Part shown: positions 10,635 to 25,600 of the stretch, one piece after another
Position numbering within the stretch: position 1 is the stretch's first letter
How the letters are laid out: every line of letters starts with the position of its first letter
NCBI GenBank assembly: GCA_900708905.1
Contig: CAADRB010000007.1
Coordinates: 232,146 to 296,145, forward strand
DNA: 64,000 nucleotides
Direction: 5' to 3'
Source: Hymenolepis diminuta
Taxonomy: Eukaryota > Platyhelminthes > Cestoda > Cyclophyllidea > Hymenolepididae
Made by a program: the position numbers and the translations under genes
Notes under the pieces: generated by a model
Databases searched by the model: none
The model's input: the letters and a program-made list of their open reading frames with translations, nothing else
Told to the model about the DNA's origin: nothing

Positions 10635-13600
10635 GTAAGAACATATTGAGTTTAACTACTAATATTCTCAGGAATTGGAGGAGATTTCTCTTCATACCGA
10701 ACTTAAACGAATTGGCTATACTGGAAATCCGATAATTATCGAATTTTTACTCCTCCCAACTGCAGAAGTTGAAAGTCATGGATGGTCCTCCGTTGGTAAA
10801 CATATTCCGGCATTTCTGATCGAGCAATGGATGATTCAGTTTCTCCCCAAAAGGTTATTATCACCCTTTAACTTTGTTTTCTTCTGTTTAAATTATTAAG
10901 AAAATAGCTTTATTAATTTGCTTTTTCATTCAGGCTTGTTACCGAGGATATTTCTGATACACCAACTCTATTGAATGATATCACTTCGTATTGTGATTCC
11001 TCCCTGGTTAATAAGTTACTTTTTAAATCCGAAAATCAGGCAAATGTTTTAACCTTTGATCCTCTTTGTTGTGTCTGCAGGTTAGTTTGTCATTTTATTT
11101 ACGTGTAATTCATTATTAATTTTTTCGATATCATTGTATTTTACGCTTCTTCAATTCTAGACTTACAAATATCTGGGGTGCAAACTTATTTTCATCTTGT
11201 TGGTTCACTTTAAATACGAATGAATTAAGTATCGAGAGACCTAAGATTGGCAGTAAGGACTTTGGTTTCAAGCTCATCAGAGACCTCTCTGATAATTTTG
11301 CAAACTCTGAAGGTGTTCATACTACGACTCGTACCAAATGCCCGAAAAGAAACTATCTCTGCAATAACCCCTGCTCACATATTCATCGAAAGGATACTGC
11401 AGGCATCTGTGTTTCCAAATCCCTTAGTAGAATTCTAGCTAGTAGTAGAGAAGTGCTTGATACCATGGTAACCTCTGTTGTGGAGATGCCTCTGATTCCT
11501 CCGAGTGATAATTTATTCGATTCCCTTCGGTACCTTCACAATGGTGCTATGAGTCTCCCCTCAAAACGTTGCAATGATGCACTGTTATCCAACCTCTCTG
11601 TTGATACTTCCTGTGATGATAATACCACTGAATACAATAAAGTGCCCAAAAGCCCCGTTGTGATCATGTCACAATGGTCGAAATCCACGTCGTCAACATC
11701 CTCGTCTTTCTTTGAATCTGCACCTCCCTGCAAGCTGAAGCGCTTACAACAACTTACAGACCAGCAGCAACCTCAATTAAAACCTAACCAGAATCGAGGC
11801 ACCAAACCCCAAATGGAGGAATGCATTAACCAGTTAACCTCACTGAGTGTGCAACATCAGCACAGATCTGCGAATAAATCACTCGTTGTGCATCTATCGG
11901 AATCTATTGCTGATGCAACACCGAATACGGATGTCTCGGAAAAGTGTCACTTTCCACTTATTCGCAAAGCGAAAAATTCAAAAAGTTTCACCGAAGTCTT
12001 CTCTGATTCAGTGTCTTTCAATAAAAGAACGGGTCTGCCTCTGCAATCTTCTCCTGTAAGATAAATAGGCTGCATTTCTATTCCCATCCCTATTTTCTCT
12101 TACCGAGCTATTTGGTTGTTTCTTTCCAGGTGCCTGCGAAACATAAGAATGCAACTTCCTTTGACTTCGATCCCTCTCTTGTTAATCCGTAAGTACATAT
12201 CTAATTGTGTGTTTATATTTGCATGTGAATTTTCCATCATTTTAATCTGCTTAGGTCAGGTAAATCGCTGAAGGTCACAGGAGAACCAGTTCGTACTTTT
12301 AATAATTTTAAAATATGGTTTCTCTTTTAGCACGGTTTTGACTCATTGGGAACCTTATCGATTTAGAGTAATAATCAATTCAATATTTAACATATGTCTC
12401 GCATAGTGCTTAGGTGGAATTTGAAAATTTCGGTTTCGAAACCAAACTTTTCTACATGGTTCCAGTTGTGATGAGGGGTTTTTTGTCTTATAGGTCCTCA
12501 TAACTTCAAAAATTTTACCCTTTATAATATTCAAATGCTCCAAAGTTCACTATTCGTGATTTAACCTCTGGGTTTCTGGGTGCGTTCATGTCCATGATGC
12601 TGGTCACTTTGTTTTATTTGTATCTTCTTACAACTATTAGTTGACAGATGAGACCAAAAAGACGTTTTAAATCTAACAGCCTTCAATAAAGTTCACAGTG
12701 AGTGCAAAGCTGTATACCAGTCAGTATGTTCTGTCTTTTAATTAGATACATGTAATAATACTTGACTTGCTCTTTATAAACTGTTACACATTAATATATT
12801 CATCATGGNNNNNNNNNNNNNNNNNNNNNNNNNNNNNNNNNNNNNNNNNNNNNNNNNNNNNNNNNNNNNNNNNNNNNNNNNNNNNNNNNNNNNNNNNNNN
12901 NNNNNNNNNNNNNNNNNNNNNNNNNNNNNNNNNNNNNNNNNNNNNNNNNNNNNNNNNNNNNNNNNNNNNNNNNNNNNNNNNNNNNNNNNNNNNNNNNNNN
13001 NNNNNNNNNNNNNNNNNNNNNNNNNNNNNNNNNNNNNNNNNNNNNNNNNNNNNNNNNNNNNNNNNNNNNNNNNNNNNNNNNNNNNNNNNNNNNNNNNNNN
13101 NNNNNNNNNNNNNNNNNNNNNNNNNNNNNNNNNNNNNNNNNNNNNNNNNNNNNNNNNNNNNNNNNNNNNNNNNNNNNNNNNNNNNNNNNNNNNNNNNNNN
13201 NNNNNNNNNNNNNNNNNNNNNNNNNNNNNNNNNNNNNNNNNNNNNNNNNNNNNNNNNNNNNNNNNNNNNNNNNNNNNNNNNNNNNNNNNNNNNNNNNNNN
13301 NNNNNNNNNNNNNNNNNNNNNNNNNNNNNNNNNNNNNNNNNNNNNNNNNNNNNNNNNNNNNNNNNNNNNNNNNNNNNNNNNNNNNNNNNNNNNNNNNNNN
13401 NNNNNNNNNNNNNNNNNNNNNNNNNNNNNNNNNNNNNNNNNNNNNNNNNNNNNNNNNNNNNNNNNNNNNNNNNNNNNNNNNNNNNNNNNNNNNNNNNNNN
13501 NNNNNNNNNNNNNNNNNNNNNNNNNNNNNNNNNNNNNNNNNNNNNGATTTAGTTAAGTGACTAATCATGCTATCTCAGTACATATTTATCTCTTCTAAGA

Positions 13601-16600
13601 GCAAAAACAGCTATATGAACTTATAAAATGTTTTAGTTTTCGTCCGTAATTATCTATATGTGATTTATTACTTATCTAGACTTGATGCTAATGGAAATGG
13701 GGCAACCTCTTCATCGAAAACAACGCGTCCAACAACACTGGCGTTGAAGCGTCGACCATCTTCCAAACGAGGTCGAACATTCAGTGCATCTGCTGCCCTC
13801 GGTGTTGGAAACAGTGGAAGTGGGATTTCCTTCTCTGGAACTCCTCTTCCGCCGCCTTCTTTCAGTCAACTTCTTATCAACTTTGAGGTGATTTTGGTTC
13901 TGATTTACTCTTGTTCGATGTGCTATCTTATTATCTGTTAACGGTACTAGATAATTATGTAATATTTCTTTAATCAGAGGGTCTCTCATAGCTATGATAA
14001 TTTGAAGTTTATATCATTGCTGAGGATTGGATCAGAAGACTTAAAGTTGTCAGTAGTACCCTTAGTGAAGGGAGAGAATTGTGAAAAGTAATTTAATTGA
14101 AGCAGTAAAATGTCATAAAGATAGTTTTAATTTTTTTACCAGTAGAAGAATGGATACTTTTGAAATCGATTTAATGTATAATGTATAAGATTGATTCCAT
14201 CTTCAAACCGAAGTTTAGTTATGATCTCTAATTAAAAGATAAAATATCTATTCAGACTTTATGGTAGGCTACCTTTCATAAAGTTACAACTCAGACCCCA
14301 GGAAGAAGATTATTCGTGCGAACAATACCTTCCATTAAGAAAGTAAATTTATCATTATGGAATTGGATACGTAGTAAACTATTTATTACGTGGTTAGTGA
14401 ATGATTGCGACGTCATTCGCTTTCGTGGTGTACTTACATATCCAGATGTGAGTGCAGGAAACTAATAGTCAATAATGCTGTGCTCGAGGAGTGAAGTTTA
14501 CGAATTTCACTCTTATACACCGAAAATATTCGATTCAGCTTCCTAACGCGATCGTTCACGTATTTACTGTTCCCGTTGACTGATTTGATATGACAAAATG
14601 AAAGCGAGAAGCAAGGCAAATGGATGTTGGCTCTCATTGTTTGTTTTTTTCTTCTTTGTTATTGCGGTTGCTAATATAGTTTGTGACTGATTCCTAAGAT
14701 TGGATGTCAACTGTCAACATAAGTCTTGAGGAAGAAGAAATGACATTCTTGTGTTTCAGCTAGTCTTGTCAATAAAGACAAATACAAATAGAAAGAATGT
14801 AGGATTTTGAACATTTTTGTCCCCATATTTTTCTCATTAATGCTTCAAAATATTGTAGAAAAGAGTATTAAATTCCATATATTCTAAGTTACAATTAGAT
14901 TACCAAATTCAGAATTATTTAGAGAGAATACAGTTAATCCAAAACATTTTGTTAAATAAACAAGGGTTTTTATACAGGAATACGAGTATTAGTTGTGTAT
15001 AGAAGTCAAAACACCCCTGTACTGAAAACAATTTTAGTTTCAAATAGCTCTCAAGCCTCGGGAGCTATCTGCGCCCTCGTCTTAATAGGGATGATGGACA
15101 ACTTAGAGACAATCTGCGGGAATTGATCATCTCAAGGCAAAACATAAATCCTGTAGCTATGACCTTTACTTTGTAGGCGTCCTAGTAGTTTGTTTTTCAT
15201 GCAATGCATTTTTTCTTCTCTCCAAAATCTGTCAGGTTATCTCTCATTCTCTGTGTTCTGATAGGCGTGAATAATAGCTAATGTGATATAAATTAAACAA
15301 GTAAGCATAAAAAGATTTATCATTAACTTATTTTAATTTTTTTAAGGAATAAAACCTTACTTTGTAAACAAAAGTTAAAAATCTTTCATATCATCCTGTC
15401 ACCCAATTATAAATAAATTTACAAGGTAATCAGTCAGATGATTTTACAGGAGTTATTTTGCAATATGTGGAATAAAGTACTATGGTGGAAGTTGAAAACT
15501 TGGCATCTGTTTATGCAGATTCGTTTAAAAACACAATTTGCATATTTAAAACTTACGGTAAGTAGGTAAGGTTCTGTTTTGAAATCCTTTTCCTCTATAA
15601 TGTAATTTAAAGCTAGTGAAAATGTGATGCTACTGAAGAGTAGATTATGTATTATAAAATCAGTAGTTTTACTAAGATTAATATCATCGCTTCAAGGTAA
15701 AATATTACAATAGTCCAATGGGAGTGAAAGAGGAGCTGAGATAAAAAATTTGTCAAGTCATTAAAAAAATTTTATGTAATTTGAAATCCTCGATTCACCA
15801 GATTATCCACGTTTTGCTCGCGGTGTCACGTCTTAGTTTTCCATGAGTTCATGTCTGTGATGTCCAGGAGCCCATTTATTAGTCAAGAATAGGTTGATGT
15901 TACTACTAAGACATTTTTAATTTGGCGGAGTTAACTAGATTTCACTCAAGATGAATTCAGTCCTGACTGATTGATTTACTTCAGTTTTGCTGATGTTTAT
16001 CTGATGGCTTCTTTTTTTGCATGCTCTACAAACTGAGATTAGAGTAAGGCCACCCACTGTCGTATTTTTTCAACTTAAAAGCTTTTTGTAAAAGTGCCTA
16101 AAACCAAATCTGGAGTTTTCTCCGATAATAAACGCCTATTTCAATTATTAATTAGTTCCCTAGTCGACGAATTATACCTCTGAACGTAGATCATTAATGA
16201 TCAAAGCTTATAATCAGCCTTATGGGTTACTATTATGTGAATTAAAAATAATTTTCAGTTGAATTTTTTCTTTTGAGATTTTTAGAGATCTGACTTCAGA
16301 CTTATTTACTCTCCAAATTGGATGCTTAACCTGCAAGTTGAAATCACATGAATGTCACTTATACGGAATGTCACAAATCCATTCGAGAAAAAATCCGACA
16401 TTCGTTTTGACGACAACATAACAAGCTCAATGTGTACTTTGTAAGGTTTGTTAGGCAAAGTGCTTTTTGTATGCTATACTTGAAAGCAGTAGTGACTAGA
16501 CTAACTATGTTTAAAGTTCATTTCGTTACCTAGTTACCATTGTGACATTACTAAGTGTCCACTATAGCTACGATTGCTTAGATGGAGAAGATCTGTGAAT

Positions 16601-19600
16601 CCAACGGTGGTTTATCTATTAGAAACAAACGATCGAATGAATTTTAATTAATAAGGCATTAATGGCTGTCTGGTTAGCCGATAATTGAAACAGTTTTTAA
16701 AATCACATATTTAGACATGAGTGTGCAAGACCAGTAATTGATTATCCTATGCACTAGAGATGAAACCTGTGAACTCGATCAGGTGCGACGAAAATATATG
16801 AATTGGCTCTCTAACGGAATTACTATGTCATATGGCTCTTTTTGGTCAGAGGTCATAAGGTTATTGTTAGATACTGGTCAGGAAATAGCAGAAAGCAAGT
16901 TTCTGACTCAGGCAGGGTTTATGATGCCTTCCTTCTACCCAAGATGGCTATTGGAAAACACTTGTCTTTACTTTTTAGCGTGTATTCAGAATTGATAAAG
17001 ATTACCAATCACTTCATATGAAGTATCCGATTCTAACGAGCTCTTGATTCAGGATAAAATTCATTATCTTCATTAATGTACATTTGGGATTTATATTTTC
17101 TCCATTTTAATGTTTTCGCTCCTCTAGATAATGATCAATATATCTGATTAAATCAAGGCCTCTGTTGAAGATTTTCCCATCACTCATTTCTTAATTTTTT
17201 TTATTAATTTAATTTTAATCATGCTTTTCCCTATCTTTCAATTATTTCATTCGATGACGCCAATTTTTATTCTGATGGTATTTCATAAACACCTGACATT
17301 CTAATATCTACAAACGTGCTATTCGAGGGTCATACAAAAAAATTTTTCCGAAATAAAATATGTAATGTGTAATGATTATGCTTTTGATTTTTGTTTTATT
17401 ACCCACGAAAGAGAAACAGGTATCTAATCATGGAAAAATATCTGAACATGGGATTGTAAAATAGTTTAATGAGGGAGGGTCGAATAGAAGTTGAGAATAT
17501 AGTATTAGGGCATCAAAAGATGAATTTCAGATTACTCAGGTTGTTTTCTTACTTAACTGCGTCATATTCATGTCAAGGTTTAAATTTCAAGATGTTTTTT
17601 TGGATTTCTGAGTGAGTTCATGTTCGCAATATTCAGATTTTACTGACCAAGTTGGTTAAATTGAGTGGTGGACATTTCATCTTAGTGGAATTGTACGTTC
17701 TTACTGTCGGGAGTAGATTTTGACACTAACTAGGATGTTTTAGCACTACAGAGCTCATCAAAGTTCACTCTAGGTGGCCTCTATTCTTATTTTAGTTCTC
17801 CTGATTTATACACTATTGACCGATCCTTCTTATTTATTTCCGAGATTAGTTATCGTATCGTAAATGATCTTTCTTGTCGCCAGGTTAGCACTTATGGGGT
17901 TCGAACTCGAGTCATCTGATGTAGCTATTGGTGCTTGTTCTATTATGTGAGATGTCGATAATCAGATATTCCTGCATATGATATTCTTTCTTATTAAGGT
18001 AGCAACGGTCTTTGTTTATTTTCTCCTCAAAATATATGAAATGCTCCCTAAACCAAGCACACTTGACTTTGTTTTAATTTCAAATAATTGTAGAATGAAG
18101 TAACCCAATTATTCTCTGGGTGTTACGTCAACAGCAACAATAACAACAGCCTGGCTGTTGGAGAGTGTATTTCATTTCCGCGTGCTTTCTATTGGCTCAT
18201 GCTATGTTCTCTCCCACTAACTTTCCCTTTCTCCTATTGAGAATGTTTCCTCTTCATGATATTAAGTCATCCAGAACGAGCGGGAGAATGAATGATCTGA
18301 TTTTTGACAGGCTTTCATCGAGCTGTAACAAAACTCGAACTGTAAAACTATTTGTCAAATAGTTTTAGATGCTGGGAGACTCACTTTTGTTTTTGAAACT
18401 GTTATTTCATTTAAACCTTTTTATTTTTACGAAAATAGATTTATTTTAACCTAAACTGACGGTGTTATTCTAGGGGATTTATTTATAGTCTTCTAATCGT
18501 GGAGAGGTTTAGTTTGCTTTTATTTTCAAGCAAAATTTCCACATACCAAATTTAAGAACGCTTAGCAGGATTTATTTTATGAGCTTTATCTCCTCATGTT
18601 TCTTATTACAGTCAAATGCTTCATATACTTGATCTCTAGAGATGATATGCCTTTGATGCTTACGTTTTATGCTCTGTTGACACAAACTATTTCTCAAAAT
18701 GTAAGAAGCTTTCGTTTCTATTGCCCTTCAGAGACTATCTGTAGTCCTGTTGAGTTTTAAAAATAAGTTCATCTATAAAGAAATGCTATTTTAATTACAA
18801 TAATCTGCGGTAAGTTAAAAATATACACTTTTGCTACGTGATTCATGATTCATCACCTGGATTACTGAGTAAATACGTGTCCACGATATCCAGCTCTTAT
18901 TGACCAGTCAGATTTATCACTTCAATTCATTCTTCCCTTCAAGTGCCGAGAAAGCAGGATGATCTTGGCTTGTTTGACTTTAATTTATTACATTTTTACA
19001 ACCAATTAGAGCAAGTGGGTGGATAATCTGAACTCTGTCGAAAATAAGTCGGGTTGAAAGTTTCATTGGATTCTCGCTGATCCTGTCCTGTTATTTTCCA
19101 TATTTCTACTTTTGCAGGTGTTCAGATCTTTTAAGTTAACTAAATAGTTGTAATTAGAATATCAGATGGTTTTGGACTGCAATTTATGCTAATGGAGAAA
19201 GCAAGTTGCTTTCTTATGTTTTGCTAGAGGCTGATTTTATACCAATCTGATCATATTAAGTGATCCGAACTTATTCGGGGTATAATCTCCTTCCCTCCCA
19301 TGTTAGTCTAATTCTCACATTAATACAAACTGAAGGGAAGAGATTTGAAGTTGAGGTTATAACGATTTAGTTTTATGCCTCATGTTTTATCTATCGAAAG
19401 ATGCTATCTCCCTTTCCCAAGAAGGCTAGCGGACTAAAAGGGGGAGGAATGTGTTTATTTCTTCGGAGAAAAAGTCAGTCGAGTTTGAAGCTTATAACCC
19501 AGGAACGATTACATATATAAAATCTGCCTTTCTGCTTGACTAAAGAGACAGAAATTAGACAGAATCTAGAAATGCATTTGAATTTATACCTCTAAAGTGT

Positions 19601-22600
19601 AGTCAAAAGGACATATAAGGCAGGACGAACGAGCGAAACAATCCCCGAGTTTATGCATGCCCAGTTTATCTTCGGTGAATTCTCCATTCTGTGAAGTCGT
19701 ATCAGTGATTGATTTTGAACAAGATGTAATGGAAGTAAATCGAACTCTAAAGAGCAGAATAGTTAGAGGAGCGTAATGAGTTAAGCAATGAGTTTGTATG
19801 GTAAACCAACACTCAAGAATGCATGACTGTAGATGTTTGAGTATTTATAACTAGAGGGCGATAAATTGATATGGTAGGACCCACTTGAAAGTAGTGTAAA
19901 TGCATCCAGGCGCGTGAATGTATATCGAAAATCGCCGCAAACACAGTCCCATGAAAAATCATTCAAGTGTGCTAATGTAAATAGGAAAGTCGGTCAATAA
20001 TTTGTATAACTACTATTTCGTATTGAATTGCATTTCTCACATTATGCAGTTGTGTTGAATAGAGCGTGAAGAATGTGAATCTTCAACTGTTTTGACAGCA
20101 TTTGGATAGATTGATGATGCAGTTAAATTGTTCTGCTCTAATTAGAGTCTAGATCCTTGATTTGGAATCTAACGCTTTCAGTTACAGCAGTCGTTGACCA
20201 GGTTAACTTGTTATTGATTTGGTACACGTATTCAGCTTCAGTAGAGTCGGTGCATTTCATGAGAAAACTGATAAGCTTCTCAGAGTACACGTTCTTCTCA
20301 ATTCTAATTCCTTCGACTTGAAATTTTTCTCTGATTGTGTCACTAAGACCGGGATTTGATTGAGTTATTTTGCATAATTTAACCTCTTACTGTCAATCAC
20401 TTGTTTGAAAAGCACGATCTTGAGTTTAAATTACTTAAATGAAATCGTTTGTAAAATATGAAATCCTTTAACGTCAAATTGTAATTAAAATTTTCAGCTA
20501 AAATTAACTATCTTGTATTGAAGGATAATTTATTTCTGTTTTTAGTTGGAGGACTCCTCACCTTAGCAACTAGTCCATGAACGGGTTCAGTTATGAAGTA
20601 TCATATTTTCTTGCTAATCTTAGTTCCAAAGCGATCAGTAAATCCATAAAGTAGGTCTGTATTCTGCTTTGACTCAGCGTATTCTATTTGCTACTCCGCA
20701 ATTAGAGCAAAATATAACCAGCATTCCTCGATTGACCTAAACACAATGGTCTAAGTGGCGAACTTGAAACTTTAGTATCGGAAATCCATTTGATAATAAT
20801 TTTGCAATCAACTTTCACGTCTGCCAGGTCAGAGGTCTAGAAACTAATGCCTATCAGTGCACACTCTATGATGTGGTTTGGCAAACCCCACTGGTTAAGT
20901 CTGGTCAGTAGGATGAGTGGTAGAATGCGAGTCTCTCACAAGTGTGGCTATGAGATACCTTCTCTCTACTCAAATCAACTTTGTAGATAGATTCCTTAAT
21001 GGTGTTAAACATTTTTGGACTAAATTTGAAGTGTTTTTACATAAACCATATTATTATTACACACAGCATTACAAAAAATTGCTATTTTTAACAATGAAAG
21101 AGGTAATTTAAATCAGTTGAGAGTAAGTCTAATGAATGATAAAGCAGAGAGGATCGAAAAGGTGTTGAGATTGAAGTCAGTATATTGGAGAGTCTTGCTT
21201 CATTTGTTTTTGAATTGGGGTTGTATAGTATTTACTTAGCGGATGGTCCACTTTTCAAGATTTAAATTCTCTGATTTGTCACCTGGATTATTGGACGAAG
21301 TCTTCTCCACGATCTATAATGCTCATTGACCGGTTGTTTAATTATGGTGGTCAGTATTATAACTTCAATTCATACTTTTTCTGCCGAATTTTAAGGAAGC
21401 ATAATGACCTTTCATAAAATTAGGCAGCTTACAACATCTTATAATAGTAGATTCGAGATAGCTAAAATTTTCTACGGTTATAATTAATTCTCTATTCCCT
21501 TTTTCAAACAGGAGAGTATGTTGAATGGACGAATAGCGCCAGCTGGAGTGGTTGAGGGCTTTTCAGTGAATTTAGGAGCAAGTGGATCGTTCTTTCCAAC
21601 TCATATAAAGTTGCCGGTCGTCGCATATTTCTTCCGTCTTGCCGATGATGGTAACACACCATCACCCTACCTGGGTCATGTCGATCTCACTCAACTCACC
21701 AACAAACGTGGCTATCGGATTCCAAACAAGGGCTCTATTCAGGTGAGTTAACCAGATACCGTTTTCTTATCCTGATAGGAAGAGTGTCGAATTCACCATC
21801 CGATCATTCACAAGTTCATACAGAAAAAAATTCAGCATGTATTGAGCATTTGTGATATAAAAAACGGTTTATCAAATTCGTGGCTTGTACGTTATTATTT
21901 GCTCCTTTGAACTGCCAGTCCGATTTGCCGCATGTTAGCTTTACTCTTCCGTCTTCCCCAATTTGGTTATCACTCTATTCCAGTTGTCGAACTCCAACAT
22001 ATTGAGCTTATCTCTCTTTCATTTAGGCACTTTTCTGTCTACACAGATACCCTCTTTGTTCTCTTAATACAAGTGGCCACATTCTCTGTCTCCTTTATAT
22101 TTTGTTCTAATAAAATTCGTGGGAGTTAAAAGGAGTGGCAGCTTATCAAGTTTTCTCTATCATGTGTTAATGACTCAAAAGTAAATGTAGGAAATAAGTA
22201 ATGGAACAGTAATTTCTCAGTCATTGGTTCCCAGATCAAAGTAGGGGCTCGTAGTTCGGCATGCTGGCCAATTACTCAGCTAAAGTTACCCTTAAATGCT
22301 CTTTTCTCTTGTTCTATTTTAATACTCCATTTTTGGCGCCTTTTTTATTATTGTAAATGCATCCATTAGTGTTTTCGTGTAATTAAAGTACCATTAAACA
22401 ATTTTGTCTTGTATTTTGTATTATTTCACTTAAAGAGAGCCTATTTTATTGCTATATTACTAATATTTATGTCAGAATAACCCATAATTTATGAAATAAA
22501 TTTACGTCCGTCATTTTCAGGGTTCGTTCTGCTAATCACTCTGAATTAATTTATCGCTATCATTCGGATAACTTTTCACATAGTACATGAGTTGTGAATG

Positions 22601-25600
22601 AGCATCTTTACTACTGAATTTATTTCACCTTGAATGCCAGCTTAAAAAATTTGTCTCTGCTATGTTAAGACCATACAAGCTGCGGAATATTTAATAAGAT
22701 CATTTACCTTCTCAAATGACGTGAAGTGGCAAAACCGACTTTTCCTGATTAATTAATACCAATCAATGAATACTGAACATCGTAGACAAGCATCTGCTTT
22801 AATCCAGGGGATGGTTCATGAAATTTGAATTTCGGAATACGAATCGTCCAATTAGTGAATATTTTGCAACCGGAGTCGAAAAATCACATGAAGTGAGATT
22901 CTTAATACCTTGATGTTTGCTCTCTGTGTCTTTTATCTCCTCTCCCCTTTATCATTCGTCGAATTTTTTGTTATTCGATGTTAGCTGCTTCCAATAATTA
23001 AAAATTGCAAATTTTTTGTATTACTGTGGTAATAATAATAATTGAATTTATTAATTATCACTCAGGCAAATGTTAAATCTTTCAATTTTAATTACTAGAT
23101 AACATCTGAACATGGGAAACAGCAAAATAGTTGTATAAGGAAGGAAACGAGAATCAACTTTGAATGAAGTCAGCCTATACTTATTTGAATTTTCGAAATA
23201 TTGATTTATCCGCTTTCGGCGAAGGGATATAGTTCACATAGTGATATCTCCTGCCCTATTTTCATGATTCGATCTCTGGATTTATGGATGAATTCATGTT
23301 CGCGATATTCAAAACTTGCTGATCATTTGATTTAATTGAATGGTTGATTATGTTACTGCAATAAATTTGCTTCTTCTTGCAGCCAAAAATAGATGAATGA
23401 AGCTAACGAAGTCTACGTAGATAGAGCAGAATTTCTTATTTACTTTTAATAAATCATTCGTTTCTCTACTCATACTTTCTATCGTGATTAAGTGAACTGC
23501 CGATTTCCTCTATAAATACACAATCTCATGTTTAACTCAAATTTGGAGGAAAGCAGCACTTCAACTGATTCTTTTTTGTACTGAGATTCACATTCCATTC
23601 TTCAATCTTTAGTTATAATTGACTAATCATAAATTACATTTGATACAGATGATCGCAAAACTATATCGGACTTCTAAAGCCAGTGAATGAAGGTGCCAAA
23701 AACATTTGACTTGGGCATAAGAATGGCAAATTTTCGAAATGACAAATCGGTCTATGAGCCAATAGTAGACGGTTGGCAGTGACTTTCCTCGACATGACCT
23801 TTTACATTTTGATTTCATGTTAATTACTGACGTTATTCCCCAGCTCGACTTTCCTTCACTTTACGTCAACATAGCAATTCTGTTTAAATGTCCAGGACGG
23901 TTCTATGTTAAAAGTTTAAGTAAAAATGTCTTATCCGTTGGTGTTTATATTGGATTTCCCTTATTTTTTTCTCGAGTTTAGTGAGGATCATCGTGATTAA
24001 AAGATATAACTGTCTGCCACTAGTACTTATATGCTGCAAAGCATATGTAGAGGAATGTAAAATATTTTTACATTCTTTTTTCTATTCATTAAAATGACAT
24101 GAATTTACTTATTATATTTCATGTAACCTAAATGTCAAATTTCGTTATTAAATTAACTCAAGTATTTGGACAAATGTAGATGCGGCATGGCAACGGCCAA
24201 TGAAAGCTGCACACATTTGCCTGCATCGCTAACTGATTTCAAGGTCATCGGTTTATCGGCCACGTGAATCGCGTGACCTCTTGCGTCGTTTATGTACGTC
24301 CTTTTGCGCCTTTGTCTTTCACAGATGCGTCTAATTAAGTTAATTAAACTAAGGTTTGAAGAAGGAGCTTTATATCTCTAAAACCCACTGCAATAAATAT
24401 ATAGTCTTATTTGGTTTGATGTATGTTCGCATTTTAACAGTATTTCTTACCTATTATTGGTGTAAAAGAGCGCATTGTAAGCTGATAATGTTTAATCTAA
24501 TGATTTTGAACATTCAAATGTTTGCAGATCTTAATAGGGAGCTACTTTTGATTAGATTTCAAATAAGAGTTGTTTAATTTTATTAAAATACGGAATACGC
24601 TTCGCCAATGGACTTTATAAACAGATTAACGCCTTCTTGAAACATCAATACGAAAATTATGTCAAATTTGTATTTATGGAACAACGTCTGAACATGAGAA
24701 ACAGCAAGAAGTGAGGTTTAGTAAGGAATAAAGTTAGGACATAAAACCTCTTATTTTATTGAAACTTGGATTCATCAAATTGTTAACTTTTTGCTTAATT
24801 CACTGTGGCATACCCCCAAGGATAAGGACTTCAAAATTCAGGATTTGGCCGTTAGAGTGAGGTCATGACTGCAATATTTGGAAATTATTAGCCAGATGGC
24901 TCATTTGAGCGTTGGGCCATACCATCTGGCGAAATCCGATTCGTTTTCCTACGGAAATGTTAAAATATCATCCTGGTTAAACTTCTGCATCAATTCCGTA
25001 GGGGCAGGGGATATCCATAATATCTTCCCAATGTGGCTTTCAATCAAGTTATATAAAAGGATATTTTAAAGCAGGATTGGGTCCGGCTTAGAAGGAGATC
25101 AATATTGGATGTAGAAACCCATCCACTGTACGAACTTCACCAGCGTAAGATATGAAATAGGAAGATTCAGTGTCAGAATATATCACTAGCAGTGAACGTA
25201 GAGAAGTAGAGTATGCAGCCTATGGACCGATATTGTGAATAAATGGCAGAGTAAAGCACAAAATTAGGTGCTATATACAAGAAAATTGCTTAAAAGCTGG
25301 GGGATTTTCAATACACAGGATAAAGTGAAATAGGTAGAAGACTGTTAAAATCAATAAACAAATCAATACAATAATTCTACTTGGGTGGAGTTAAAGACAA
25401 GAATTCTCTTGTCAAGTCCATTTCATCAAGACAATCAGCAAGAGCTTGTACCAACGTTACATTAAATGCAGGAAAAGGAATGTGAAACGTGGAGATTTCG
25501 AACTTGAACAATAAAAAATATCTTCCGCAATCGATCAGTGACTGGTTTCATTTCATTGTTAGTATCTTTTTGATTTGGGACGTTTGCCTCTAGTAAACCT

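Larger units (their letters stand above)
12189..13679 (+). other. Intron 5, containing the assembly gap
   Basis: 1491 bp including 737 bases of N. Before the gap, about 12550-12670 carries a copy of the SINE-body repeat ('gggtttctgggtgcgttcatgtcc', then 'gatgagaccaaaaag'). An additional in-phase exon hidden in the gap cannot be excluded. Confidence 0.7.
13888..21511 (+). other. Intron 6 (7.6 kb), repeat-rich
   Basis: GTGATT donor and CAAACAG acceptor. No credible coding sequence inside. It holds copies of at least two dispersed repeats: the 'ctcgagg-gtgaag' family (14430-14565, 16715-16830) and the SINE-body family (15785-16010, 17580-17950, 18845-19040, 20860-20965, 21270-21480). Confidence 0.8.

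Noticed and set aside
11536..11733. Minus-strand frame opposite exon 4
   Set aside because: Shadow of the well-supported plus-strand coding exon.
12767..13568. Open frames of about 250-260 codons on both strands
   Set aside because: They are the run of N translated as X, not coding sequence.
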